NCBI GenBank assembly: GCA_002709835.1
Contig: PAQX01000038.1
Location: forward strand, 6,542-48,683
Length of the DNA: 42,142 bases
DNA from: Deltaproteobacteria bacterium
GTDB taxonomy: Bacteria; Myxococcota_A; UBA9160; UBA4427
Direction: 5' to 3'
This document shows positions 1 through 7,524 of this stretch, piece by piece; the first letter of the stretch is position 1; each line of letters opens with the position of its first letter. The notes beneath the pieces are model-generated. The model ran no database searches. It worked only from the letters and a program-made list of their open reading frames with translations, and had not been told where the DNA came from. The position numbers were made by a program, and so were the translations under genes.

Positions 1-32
1 CGCGAGAGTACCGCGCTCACCGAAGCCCGGAG

Positions 33-1319
33 CTAGGCCGACTCCGAATTTCGCGCCGCCAGATACGTGGCCGTCACCGCCACGAGGAATCCGAAGACCG
101 GCGCCGTCGTCGCGACGAGGAGCAGCGCCTCCCGGCCGACCTCACCGCCACCGCCTTCCGGATCGAAACGGAGCCACTCGAGGATCGGAAGAACCGCCCC
201 CGCCGCCACACCGCTCCCGAGCTTGTCGAAGAAGGTCGTCACCGCATACGCACTGCCGCGGACGGACCGGCCGGTGTCGCGCTCATGGGCCTGCGCGTAT
301 TGCCCGATCAGCGAGCGGATCAGATAGGGCGGCCCGCCAAATCCGAGGCCGAGCAACGCCATGAAGACCAGATAGCGGGACTCGAACGCCAGCGCCGTCC
401 AGAACGGGATGGAGGCGACGCCCAACCCCACGTATCCGAACGCGCCGAGGAGCGTGCGGGCATCGCCGATACGGCGCGCGAGGCCCATCCAGACCGGCAT
501 ACCTAGGAAGGCCGCCACGAAATAGATCGTCATCCCGAGGCCGTACCGATCCGGCGCGTCGAACAGATACGCGGCGATGAAGTAGGTGATCACCGAAAGG
601 GAGACCGTCGAGAAATTCGTCGCGAAGTTGGCGGTCGACAGCCAGAGAAAATCGCGGCGCACGAGAAAGCTTCGCACCTCGCCGAACGAGATCGGCGAGC
701 CTGCGGTCGCTTCCCGGTCGTCCGGCGCGGCCAGGAGCGTGATCGGGCCGAAGATGAGAACGCACGCGATCAGATAGCCGGACGCTGCGCCCACCTTCGC
801 CTCGAGGCCGACGTAGCCGAGAGACTCCGCGATGGCCGGCGCTGCGAAGACCCCGAGGATCCCCACGATGACGGCGATTTCCCGGTACCCCATCAAACGG
901 GACAACTCGCCCGCGTCGGCCGCCAGCGCCGCCCCCCAGGCCTGATGGGTCACGAGCCCGATCGTGTAGGCCGCATACGCGAGGAACCCTGCGACCATCA
1001 GGTAGGACAGCCCGACCCAGGCTTCGACGGGACGGAAGAGGAGCACGATCGAGACCAGAAAGAGCGGAAGCGAGATCGCGACCCACGGCTTGTGCTCTCG
1101 GGCGAAGGGCCGGCGGTCCAGGAGCCATCCCATCGCGGGGTCCGTTACCGCGTCGAAGAAGCGGAGCAGGAAGAAGATCAGGCCCACGCTCGAGAGAGAG
1201 ACTCCGAGGGTCTCGGCGTAAAACGGCGGGACGAGCGTCGAGATCGCAGCGAAGGTCCCGGTCACGGGAATCGCCAGCACGACGTAGCCGAAGATCCCGA
1301 GTCGGCTGAGCGAGCGCAT
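33..1319 (-). CDS. MFS transporter of the GPH (MelB-like sugar/cation symporter) type
   Basis: A 428-residue polytopic inner-membrane protein with about 12 hydrophobic segments. The cytoplasmic-loop motif RFFDAVTDPAMGWLLDR near residues 55-72 is the R..DA..DP..G..D.R signature of the glycoside-pentoside-hexuronide:cation symporter family. The ATG at 1319 was chosen because the protein starts there with a typical short N-terminus (MRSLSRLGIFGYV) and a GGGGAGAG ribosome site lies just upstream. The further upstream in-frame extension to 1400 is Arg-rich and unlike the family. It diverges from the Prx-SDR selenoprotein gene (128 bp between starts). The substrate cannot be read from the sequence; many relatives in catabolic bacteria carry sugars or remain unassigned. 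Confidence 0.85.
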   Translation of the reverse strand: MRSLSRLGIFGYVVLAIPVTGTFAAISTLVPPFYAETLGVSLSSVGLIFFLLRFFDAVTDPAMGWLLDRRPFAREHKPWVAISLPLFLVSIVLLFRPVEAWVGLSYLMVAGFLAYAAYTIGLVTHQAWGAALAADAGELSRLMGYREIAVIVGILGVFAAPAIAESLGYVGLEAKVGAASGYLIACVLIFGPITLLAAPDDREATAGSPISFGEVRSFLVRRDFLWLSTANFATNFSTVSLSVITYFIAAYLFDAPDRYGLGMTIYFVAAFLGMPVWMGLARRIGDARTLLGAFGYVGLGVASIPFWTALAFESRYLVFMALLGLGFGGPPYLIRSLIGQYAQAHERDTGRSVRGSAYAVTTFFDKLGSGVAAGAVLPILEWLRFDPEGGGGEVGREALLLVATTAPVFGFLVAVTATYLAARNSESA

Positions 1320-1447
1320 TCGGGTGGGCCTCTCCCCGCTGGGTTCCGTACGTGGCCGAGTCTCGCACATCCGAGAGGCTCTTCGCGGGCCCCTTCTCAA
1401 CCCCGCACACGCGGTTAGCTTCCCGAGAGCCCGACCCGGAGTCTCCC

Positions 1448-2992
1448 ATGCGTCTCGTCTCCCGCCTCGGACCGCTCACGCTCGAAGAAGCCCGCACCGG
1501 CGAACGCCGCCCCCTCTCCAGTCTGTGGGCCGAGCGCCCCGCGGTCCTCCTTTTTCTTCGCCACTTCGGTTGACTGTTCTGCCGTGAGCAGGTCGCGCAG
1601 TTGCGTGACGACTTCGATCGTTGGCAGGAGGCCGGCGTGGAGGTCGTGTTGGTCGGAAACGGCACGCGCGCCCTCGCTGAGGCATTCATCGAGGACTTCT
1701 CGCTGGAAGTTCCCGTCTTCGTCGACCCCGACCTCACCGCCTATCGGGCTGCCGGCCTGCGTCGCGGGGCCGAGGCGCTGCTCTCGCGGCGCCTGCTTGG
1801 AGATGCACTGCGCGCGCGACGCGCAGGGGCGAGCCAGGCCGGCGTGCAGGGCGATGCCTGGCAGCTCGGTGGGACCTTCGTCCTGGAGGCGGGAGGCGAC
1901 CTGCTTCTCGCCCACCGAAGCGAATCGGCGGGAGACCATGTCGCGGCCGAATCGATCGACGAAGCGCTCGCAGCGAAGGCCCCGATCGACGAAGAAGCGC
2001 CAGCCGCTTCCGCGTTCGCCCCGCTCGCTGCGGCGACCCGTCGCGTGCTGGACATCTCGCCCGTGGGCTCCTTCGACCGGCTCGGCTTCGCGCGACACGC
2101 CCTCGCCTTCGACCCGGCCGATCTCGACGTGGATCTGACAGGGCGACGAGTGCTCGTGACCGGCGCCAACTCGGGGATCGGCTACGCGACCTCCCTCGCG
2201 CTCGCAGATCTGGGCGCGGACGTCACGCTACTCTGCCGGAATGCGGAGCGGGCCCAGACCGCCGCGGAACGGATCCGAGAGGTGACCGGCAGCCGCCGGG
2301 TGTCGTGGCGAACCGTCGACATGTCCGACCTGACGAGCGTGGAGACCGCCTGCGCGGAGCTCTCGAACGAACCAGTGGACGTGCTCGTTCACAACGCGGG
2401 CGTGTTGCCCGATGACCGTGCCGAGTCGAAGGAAGGGCTGGAACTGACCTTCGCCACGCACGTGGCCGGCCCCCACCTTATGACCGCACGACTCCGCAAA
2501 GCGCTCGAGGCGAGCGACGACGGACGCGTGATCTGGGTTTCGTCGGGCGGAATGCTGACCACGCGATTGCAGGTCGCAGACCCCCAGTGGCGTGAACGTG
2601 AGTACGACGGCGTCCGCGCCTATGCCGAGACCAAGCGAGCGCAGGTGCTCCTCGCCCGCCGCTGGGCCGAAGAGCTGAACGACAGCGGAGTCGTCGTCCA
2701 TTCGATGCACCCGGGCTGGGCCGACACGCCGGCGGTCGCCTCCTCCCTGCCCCGCTTCCACCGGGTGACCGAGGCGATCCTTCGTTCGCCCGAAGAAGGC
2801 GCCGACACCGTGATCTGGCTCGCAGCCTCCGACGCCGCAGCGGAGCGCACCGGCTGCTTCTTCTTCGACCGGCAGCCCGTGCGGACCCATTGGATCCCGA
2901 TCACCCAGGAGACGCAGAAGGAGCGGGAAACGCTCTGGTCCTTGTGCGGCGAGGCCGATCCGGATCCGCAGAGGTCCTTCGGCCGGGCCTGA
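1448..2992 (+). CDS. Selenoprotein: SelU/PRXL2-type peroxiredoxin-like domain fused to a DHRS12-like SDR (in-frame UGA = Sec42)
   Basis: If TGA 1571-1573 is read as selenocysteine, this is one 514-residue protein. Residues 1-~185 form an AhpC/TSA_2 (PRXL2/SelU) domain: FLRHFG, then U42-L-F-C45, then REQVAQL, and later GDAWQLGGTFVLE and HRSESAGDH, both characteristic of the family. U42 sits where homologues have the first Cys of CxxC. Residues ~230-500 form a short-chain dehydrogenase with TGANSGIG at ~236, VSSGG, and Y392-x3-K396 (YAETK), resembling DHRS12. The ATG at 1448 has GGAG six bases upstream. Coding quality is continuous on both sides of the TGA in the same frame. Conventional gene finding would report a 41-residue stub plus a protein starting at TTG 1601, which would lack both redox residues. 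Expected role (inference): cytosolic thiol/selenol peroxide or quinone reduction coupled to NAD(P)H chemistry. Confidence 0.85.
1571..1609 (+). promoter_or_regulatory. Sec UGA codon with candidate bacterial SECIS hairpin
   Basis: TGA occupies 1571-1573. The segment 1592-1598 (GUCGCGC) pairs with 1603-1609 (GCGUGAC), giving a 7-bp stem with one G-U pair and a four-base apical loop AGUU (1599-1602). The loop contains the GU that SelB recognises in bacterial SECIS elements. The loop G lies 27 nt after the UGA, within the 16-37 nt spacing usual for bacteria. The hairpin lies inside the coding sequence, as expected for bacteria. A second weaker hairpin (CUGC/GCAG, loop CGUGA, 1579-1591) is closer to the UGA and is the less likely one. 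Confidence 0.7.
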
Positions 2993-3004
2993 CCCGCCGG
3001 GTCC

Positions 3005-3220
3005 CTAGTCCAGGGACCCCCGCGCCGGCCCACGGGTGGCCGGCTCCGAGAGCACCGCAGGATCGAGGAACCCAGCCCCGGTCACGTGGGCCTCGAGCAA
3101 GGCATCCCACGCGAACGCCTTGGTCGAGAACACGACGGTCGCGGCGAAGAACCGGAGACGAAGATCGACCGCCGACCCGGCCAGCTCGGCGGGCTCGATT
3201 CGAAGCGCAGGGACGGACAC
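3005..3220 (-). CDS. Small hypothetical protein, 71 aa
   Basis: A short reading frame starting at GTG 3220, ten bases after the stop of the preceding small membrane-protein gene, and ending at TAG, 12 bp from the convergent Prx-SDR stop. The product starts MSVPALRIEPAELAG and contains one moderately hydrophobic stretch (LRFFAATVVFSTKAFAW). I recognise no family. Its main support is the operon-like spacing and non-random composition; no clear ribosome site precedes the GTG. It could be spurious. Confidence 0.4.
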   Translation of the reverse strand: MSVPALRIEPAELAGSAVDLRLRFFAATVVFSTKAFAWDALLEAHVTGAGFLDPAVLSEPATRGPARGSLD

Positions 3221-3230
3221 GACCGCGGGG

Positions 3231-3479
3231 CTAGTCGCCGGCCTGCTGCTCTTCGAGCGGCTTCCAGTGGAAGAGCCCGTAGATCATCGTCTGCACGAAG
3301 TGATGTCCCATGGAGCCGCCAACCTGCTCGAAGAGCGGGCGCTTCATGAAAAACTCGACGACGTGCGCGATGAAGGTGAGGCCGAAGAGGACCTGCCCCA
3401 CCGTCGCGATCCAACCACTCCCGAGCACCATCGCTAGGATGGACCCGATCCAGATGACCCAGACGCTTTGTTTCTGCAT
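3231..3479 (-). CDS. Small two-helix membrane protein (DUF1145-like)
   Basis: An 82-residue protein with two predicted membrane segments (VWVIWIGSILAMVLGSGW and IATVGQVLFGLTFIAHVVEF), followed by a conserved-looking amphipathic tail, GGSMGHHFVQTMIYGLFHW. The layout and tail resemble small DUF1145-type inner-membrane proteins of unknown function; this is recollection of the family, not a search. The ATG at 3479 was chosen because the in-frame sequence upstream (to 3734) is Arg/Ala-rich and lacks protein character. The 71-aa frame at 3005-3220 follows directly and may be co-transcribed. Confidence 0.65.
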   Translation of the reverse strand: MQKQSVWVIWIGSILAMVLGSGWIATVGQVLFGLTFIAHVVEFFMKRPLFEQVGGSMGHHFVQTMIYGLFHWKPLEEQQAGD

Positions 3480-3746
3480 GGACAGAGCGATAGCGCGGTG
3501 AGCGGCGCGGCGCGAATCCGTCTCGCGCGACCCGGAGCACCGTGGCCTAGCAGACCTCGGCAGCGCGGCGATCGAGAGGCTGCGAAGGCGGGCGACCTCG
3601 CGGCTGGCCTCCTCGCCCGCGGCGACGAGGCGCCGGACATCGCGAAGATCCGCGGCGGCAACCGCCTCCGCGCCCTCGACGCGGCGGAGTCCTGACAGGA
3701 CCGACTCTCCGTCCCTCGTGCTGAGGGGATGCATCCAGCCCCAGCG

Positions 3747-4997
3747 CTAGCGCGCCCCGAACACCACGGGGAGGGTCTCGAGCCCGAGCACGAAGTTGCC
3801 GCGCCGCCGAACGAGCGGCGCGGCCGGGTCCGCAAGCTCGATCTCGGGGATCCGGTCGAGCATCCGGTCGAAGAGCACGCTGATCTCGAGGCGCGCGAGC
3901 TGGGCCCCCAGGCAGTGATGACGCCCATAGCCCCCGAACGCCATGTGCTGGTTGGGATGACGGCGCAGGTCGAAGCGATGCGCGTCCGGGAACGCGCGCT
4001 CGTCGCGGTTGCCGGAGGGATAGAGCAGCAGCAAGCGATCGCCCTCCCGAATCCTTTGCCCAGCGAGCTCGACGTCCCGGGTCGCGGTCCGGTTCATGTT
4101 CTGGATCGGCGTGACCCAGCGAAGCATCTCCTCGACCGCACCCGGCAGGAGCGACCGGTCCGAACGGAGCGCTTCCCATTGGTCTCGATGGCGCATGAAG
4201 ACCTCGAGACCGCCGGAGATCACGTGGCGGGTCGTCTCGTCCCCCCCGACGAGGATCAACATCGTCTCGAAGATCAGGTCATGGTCGGTCAGGTGCTCCC
4301 CGTCGAACTCCGCTTTCATGACGAGGCTGACGAGGTCCTCGGCCTCGCTCCCGCGTCGTCCCTCGATGATCGCCATGATGTAGTTGGCGTAGTCGATGAC
4401 GGCCGGACCGACTTCCTCCCGGACTTCGTCGCCCCCCGTCGCGAAGAGATCGGACCAACGGAGCAGCTGGTCGTAATCCGACTCCGGGAGGCCCATCAGT
4501 TCGCCGATCATGGCCATCGGCAGGGGCGTCGCGATGTCCCGAACGAAATCACAGGCCCCCCGGTCGAGGACCGCATCGATCAGCGCATCCACCTTGGCGC
4601 GCAGGAAGGGCTCGTGGGCCTGCACGCGGCGCGGCGTGAATCCCGCGGAGACGATGCCCCGCCGGCGATTGTGCTCCGGCGGATCCGTATTGATCATGCT
4701 CGGCACCGAGGAGTCCGGGCGCGACCCCTTCCCCGAGCAGAAGTTCCTCGCATCCCTCGAAACCGCCATGATGTCGTCGTAGCGCGTGATGCCCCAGATC
4801 CCGGTGGCATCGTCCCAATAGACTGGCGCCTCCTCCCGCATCCAGGCGAAGTGGGGCTCGGGATCCACGTAGAACTCGGGGTCGAGGAGCCCGATCTCTG
4901 GCCGCGTCGGATGCTGGGCCGCGCGGGTCCCGGCGCGATCCAGGGTGACCTGATAGTCGGACTCGCCGTTCGGGTCGTAGGAAGAGGCGTCGGCCAT
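3747..4997 (-). CDS. Cytochrome P450
   Basis: A 416-residue soluble bacterial P450, a normal length. The I-helix oxygen-activation motif GGDETTR is at 251-257, the K-helix E290-x2-R293 follows, and the heme signature AFGGYGRHHCLG places the proximal thiolate at Cys362. It starts six bases after the stop of the TauD-like dioxygenase gene, so the two are very likely co-transcribed. It would hydroxylate a hydrophobic substrate with electrons from a ferredoxin, but no ferredoxin or reductase gene is in the window. The substrate is unknown; the general sequence style resembles actinobacterial/proteobacterial sterol and terpene P450s. Confidence 0.93.
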   Translation of the reverse strand: MADASSYDPNGESDYQVTLDRAGTRAAQHPTRPEIGLLDPEFYVDPEPHFAWMREEAPVYWDDATGIWGITRYDDIMAVSRDARNFCSGKGSRPDSSVPSMINTDPPEHNRRRGIVSAGFTPRRVQAHEPFLRAKVDALIDAVLDRGACDFVRDIATPLPMAMIGELMGLPESDYDQLLRWSDLFATGGDEVREEVGPAVIDYANYIMAIIEGRRGSEAEDLVSLVMKAEFDGEHLTDHDLIFETMLILVGGDETTRHVISGGLEVFMRHRDQWEALRSDRSLLPGAVEEMLRWVTPIQNMNRTATRDVELAGQRIREGDRLLLLYPSGNRDERAFPDAHRFDLRRHPNQHMAFGGYGRHHCLGAQLARLEISVLFDRMLDRIPEIELADPAAPLVRRRGNFVLGLETLPVVFGAR

Positions 4998-5003
4998 CGC
5001 GTG

Positions 5004-5846
5004 TCAGGCCGCGGCGTGCGCGGCTGCGAGCGGACCGCCTTCGAGGGTGATGCGGTGGAGATAGCGGCGGTGGCCGTGGTAGTCGTTCAGGGCGAAGTGC
5101 CAGGTCGCGCGGTTGTCCCACATCGCCATCGAGCCCGGCTTCCACTGGAAGCGCATCTGGAACTCGGGCCGGCTCGCGTGGGCGTAGAGGAAATCGAGCA
5201 GCGCCTTCGACTCGGCGCGACTCCAGCCGTCGATCTTGACCGTGAAGCCGGGGTTCACGTAGAGCAGGGGGCGCGCGGTCACGGGGTGAGCGATCACGAC
5301 CGGATGAACGGCGTCCTGGGTCGCGGCTTCGGCATTTCCGATCCGCCCCGAGACGCCCTGGGAATAGACCGCCTGCTCGCCGAACACATGGCGACTCGAG
5401 TGCACGGCGGACAACCCTGCGATCGTCTTCTTGAACCCGTCCGAGAGCGCATCATAGGCCGCGGCCATGCTCGCGAAGAGCGTATCGCCGCCCGTCGGCG
5501 GGACCTCCAGCGCGTAGAGCATCGAGCCCATCGCCGGCTCCAGATCGTAGGAGTGGTCCGTGTGCCAGCCGCCGCCGATATTCGCCCGCTGCTCGGGCTC
5601 CTTCAGGACTTCGGCGATCTGCGGGTGACCCTCGACCGACTTGAAGAAGCGGTTGACGTTGATCTCGCCCATCTGCTCGGCGAAGGCCAATTGCTCCTCC
5701 GGCGCCAGATGTTGATCCCGGAAGAAGACGACGCCGTGCTCCGCCAGCGCTTGTTTCACTCCGGAGAGATCACCGTCGCTGAGCTTGCGAAGGTCGATGC
5801 CTGCGATTTCGACGCCGACCGCGGCGCTGGTCTTCGTGATCTTCAT
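5004..5846 (-). CDS. TauD/TfdA-family Fe(II)/2-oxoglutarate dioxygenase
   Basis: A 280-residue non-heme iron oxygenase. The metal triad is visible as H95-T-D97 (GGWHTDHSY) and H250 (NRATWHFALNDY), with the 2-oxoglutarate-binding Arg shortly after (HGHRRYLHR, ~260-265). Length and motif spacing match TauD/TfdA. The ATG at 5846 gives the family-typical start MKITKTSAAVGVEIAGIDL and is preceded by GGGGAG. The family hydroxylates or desulfonates small carboxylates, sulfonates and aryloxyacids. Pairing with the downstream P450 suggests a two-oxygenase unit, but the substrate cannot be told. Confidence 0.9.
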   Translation of the reverse strand: MKITKTSAAVGVEIAGIDLRKLSDGDLSGVKQALAEHGVVFFRDQHLAPEEQLAFAEQMGEINVNRFFKSVEGHPQIAEVLKEPEQRANIGGGWHTDHSYDLEPAMGSMLYALEVPPTGGDTLFASMAAAYDALSDGFKKTIAGLSAVHSSRHVFGEQAVYSQGVSGRIGNAEAATQDAVHPVVIAHPVTARPLLYVNPGFTVKIDGWSRAESKALLDFLYAHASRPEFQMRFQWKPGSMAMWDNRATWHFALNDYHGHRRYLHRITLEGGPLAAAHAAA

Positions 5847-5881
5847 GAGACTCCCCGAGGCCGCCGAAATTAGCACTCGGA

Positions 5882-5913
5882 GACCGGGCCTTCGAAACGA
5901 GTGAGGCCCGGTC
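5882..5913. terminator. Inverted repeat (9-bp stem) upstream of the dioxygenase gene
   Basis: GACCGGGCC (5882-5890) and GGCCCGGTC (5905-5913) form a perfect 9-bp stem around a 14-nt loop, between the amtB stop (5981) and the dioxygenase start (5846). There is no T-run on either side, so it may be a factor-assisted terminator, a protective 3' structure for the amtB transcript, or an operator. Confidence 0.4.
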
Positions 5914-5957
5914 CTCTCCACGCGCAGCGGAGGAACCGGGCCTCGTCGGAGCGAAAC

Positions 5958-5974
5958 GCGGGCCGGCGGCCCGC
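5958..5974 (-). terminator. Short hairpin after amtB
   Basis: GCGGGCC (5958-5964) and GGCCCGC (5968-5974) are a 7-bp inverted repeat with a 3-nt loop, starting six bases beyond the amtB stop and followed on the minus strand by GTTTCG. The position suits an intrinsic terminator, but the U tract is weak. Confidence 0.45.
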
Positions 5975-5980
5975 TCGGGC

Positions 5981-7288
5981 TCAGTTCGAGCCGCCCTGGC
6001 CGTAGGCAGTCTCGGAGTGGGACGCCAGGTCGAGTCCCTCGAACTCTTCTTCCTCGGAGACACGGAGGTCGCCCATCACGGCCTTCATCCCGTAGAGGAT
6101 GATCGCGGTCGCGCTGCAGGCGAAGACCGCGGTCAAGAGGATGGAGACGAGCTGAGCCCAGATCTGGCCGCCGTACCCGAGGCCGGTCATCTCGGTGATG
6201 AAGATGCCCGTCGCGAGTGCGCCCCAGGCACCGCCAACGCCGTGGACGCCGAACACGTCGAGGGAGTCGTCGTAGCCGAGCGCCGGCTTGAGGAAGGTGA
6301 CCGCGCTGTAGCAGATGACCGCCGCGCCCGCGCCGATGCCGATCGCGCCGAGGGGACCGACGAAGGCGCAGGCCGGAGTGATGGCCACGAGACCTGCGAC
6401 GAGCCCCGTCGCAGCGCCGAGGATGGTGGGCTTGCCGCGGTGGACCCATTCGATCAGCGTCCAGACGAGGAGGCAGGTGACGGTCGCGGTCTGCGTCGTG
6501 AGGAACGCGAGGCCGGCGACGCCGTCAGCGGCGAGCTCGGAGCCAGCGTTGAAGCCGAACCATCCGACCCAGAGGAGCGCCGCGCCGATGACGGTGAGCG
6601 GCAGGCTGTTCGGGGCCATCGACTCTCTCCCGTAGCCGAGGCGCGGGCCGACGATGATGGCGGCGACCAGCGCGGAGAAGCCACTCGACATGTGAACGAC
6701 GAGGCCGCCGGCGAAGTCGAGGGCCTCGATCTCGGTCGCGATATAGCCGCCGCCCCAGACCATGTGGGCCAGCGGGATGTAGACGACGAAGACCCAGATC
6801 GTGATGAAGACCGCATAGACGCTGAAGCGCATGCGCTCCGCAAAGGCGCCCAGCATGAGCGCCGGGGTGATGATTGCGAACATGCCCTGGAACATGACGA
6901 AGACGTATGTCGGGATCGTGCCGGAGACGCTGTCCGGAGTGATGCCCGCGAGACCGAACATCGAGAGGTCACCGATGAAGGCGTTGCCTTCGCCGAAGGC
7001 GAGCGAGTAGCCGACGAGCACCCAGAGCACGCCGATCATGCCGGCGGAGAACATGCACTGCATGAGAACCGAGAGCAGGTTCTTGGTGCGGACCAGTCCA
7101 CCGTAGAAGAGCGCGAGACCGGGGAGCGCCATCAGCAGGACGAGGAGCGTCGAGGTCATCATCCAGGCCGTGTCGCCGGTGTCGATCGTGCCTTCGGCGT
7201 GGGCGGCGCGGGTCAGGAAGAGAAGTACGAGCACGGCGAGACTCGACGTCTCCAGGGCGCGGCTAAGGGGCTTCGGAAGGACGGGCAT
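5981..7288 (-). CDS. amtB: Ammonium transporter, Amt family
   Basis: A 435-residue inner-membrane channel with about 11 membrane helices after a cleavable-looking signal peptide (LVLLFLTRAAHA^EG, residues ~20-32). Family hallmarks are visible: the WMMTSTLLVLLMALPGLALF first core helix, the QGMFAIITPALMLGAFAER segment, and the twin pore histidines in VVHMSSGFSAL and VFGVHGVGGAWG. The C-terminal cytoplasmic tail carries an acidic run (SEEEEFEGLDL), as Amt proteins usually have. The ATG at 7288 has AAGGAG upstream. Unusually, no glnK (PII) gene is adjacent; the downstream neighbour is an unrelated dioxygenase. A sigma-54-type promoter at 7346-7362 suggests nitrogen-controlled expression. Confidence 0.93.
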   Translation of the reverse strand: MPVLPKPLSRALETSSLAVLVLLFLTRAAHAEGTIDTGDTAWMMTSTLLVLLMALPGLALFYGGLVRTKNLLSVLMQCMFSAGMIGVLWVLVGYSLAFGEGNAFIGDLSMFGLAGITPDSVSGTIPTYVFVMFQGMFAIITPALMLGAFAERMRFSVYAVFITIWVFVVYIPLAHMVWGGGYIATEIEALDFAGGLVVHMSSGFSALVAAIIVGPRLGYGRESMAPNSLPLTVIGAALLWVGWFGFNAGSELAADGVAGLAFLTTQTATVTCLLVWTLIEWVHRGKPTILGAATGLVAGLVAITPACAFVGPLGAIGIGAGAAVICYSAVTFLKPALGYDDSLDVFGVHGVGGAWGALATGIFITEMTGLGYGGQIWAQLVSILLTAVFACSATAIILYGMKAVMGDLRVSEEEEFEGLDLASHSETAYGQGGSN

Positions 7289-7345
7289 CGGGCGGGCTCT
7301 CCTTGCGCGGTTCGGTCGCGCGATTTTCGGATCCGCCCCCTGTTC

Positions 7346-7362
7346 AGCAAGAAGTGGGCCAA
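7346..7362 (-). promoter_or_regulatory. Candidate sigma-54 promoter of amtB
   Basis: Read on the minus strand the site is TTGGCCCACTTCTTGCT. This matches the -24/-12 consensus YTGGCACG-N4-TTGCW in all the key bases (GG at -24, GC at -12, correct spacing). A start site near 7336 would give a leader of about 48 nt before the amtB ATG at 7288. Amt genes are classic NtrC/sigma-54 targets. Confidence 0.6.
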
Positions 7363-7480
7363 GTTCCGCGCTCATGAGCGCGTCGATACGCGATTGAGAG
7401 CGCTCCAGCGCGAATCGCCCGCCCCGATGTGCTGGAAAGTTCGGCACGCCTGGCGCGAGATTGAGCAGCCAGCGGGATTC

Positions 7481-7502
7481 ACTGCGCGGAAAAGAGCGCA
7501 GT
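7481..7502. promoter_or_regulatory. Inverted repeat ACTGCGC-N8-GCGCAGT
   Basis: A perfect 7-bp inverted repeat lies about 145-165 bp upstream of the predicted amtB start site, a distance typical of an enhancer-binding activator. It also lies just after the CoA-transferase stop (7525), so it may instead be that gene's terminator hairpin. It does not match the NtrC consensus closely. Confidence 0.35.
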
Positions 7503-7524
7503 CCGCCCGGTTCTCCGCGCGGCG

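Noticed and set aside
1352..1573. A separate 73-aa gene ending at the TGA, and a separate SDR gene starting at TTG 1601
   Set aside because: The two frames are the same frame, the peroxiredoxin-like domain is split exactly at its redox Cys, and TTG 1601 has no ribosome site; one recoded gene explains both.
3729..5873. A 714-codon open frame on the plus strand opposite the P450 and dioxygenase
   Set aside because: It is antisense to two genes with intact catalytic motifs, and its composition is the Arg/His/Glu-rich type typical of the opposite strand of high-GC genes.
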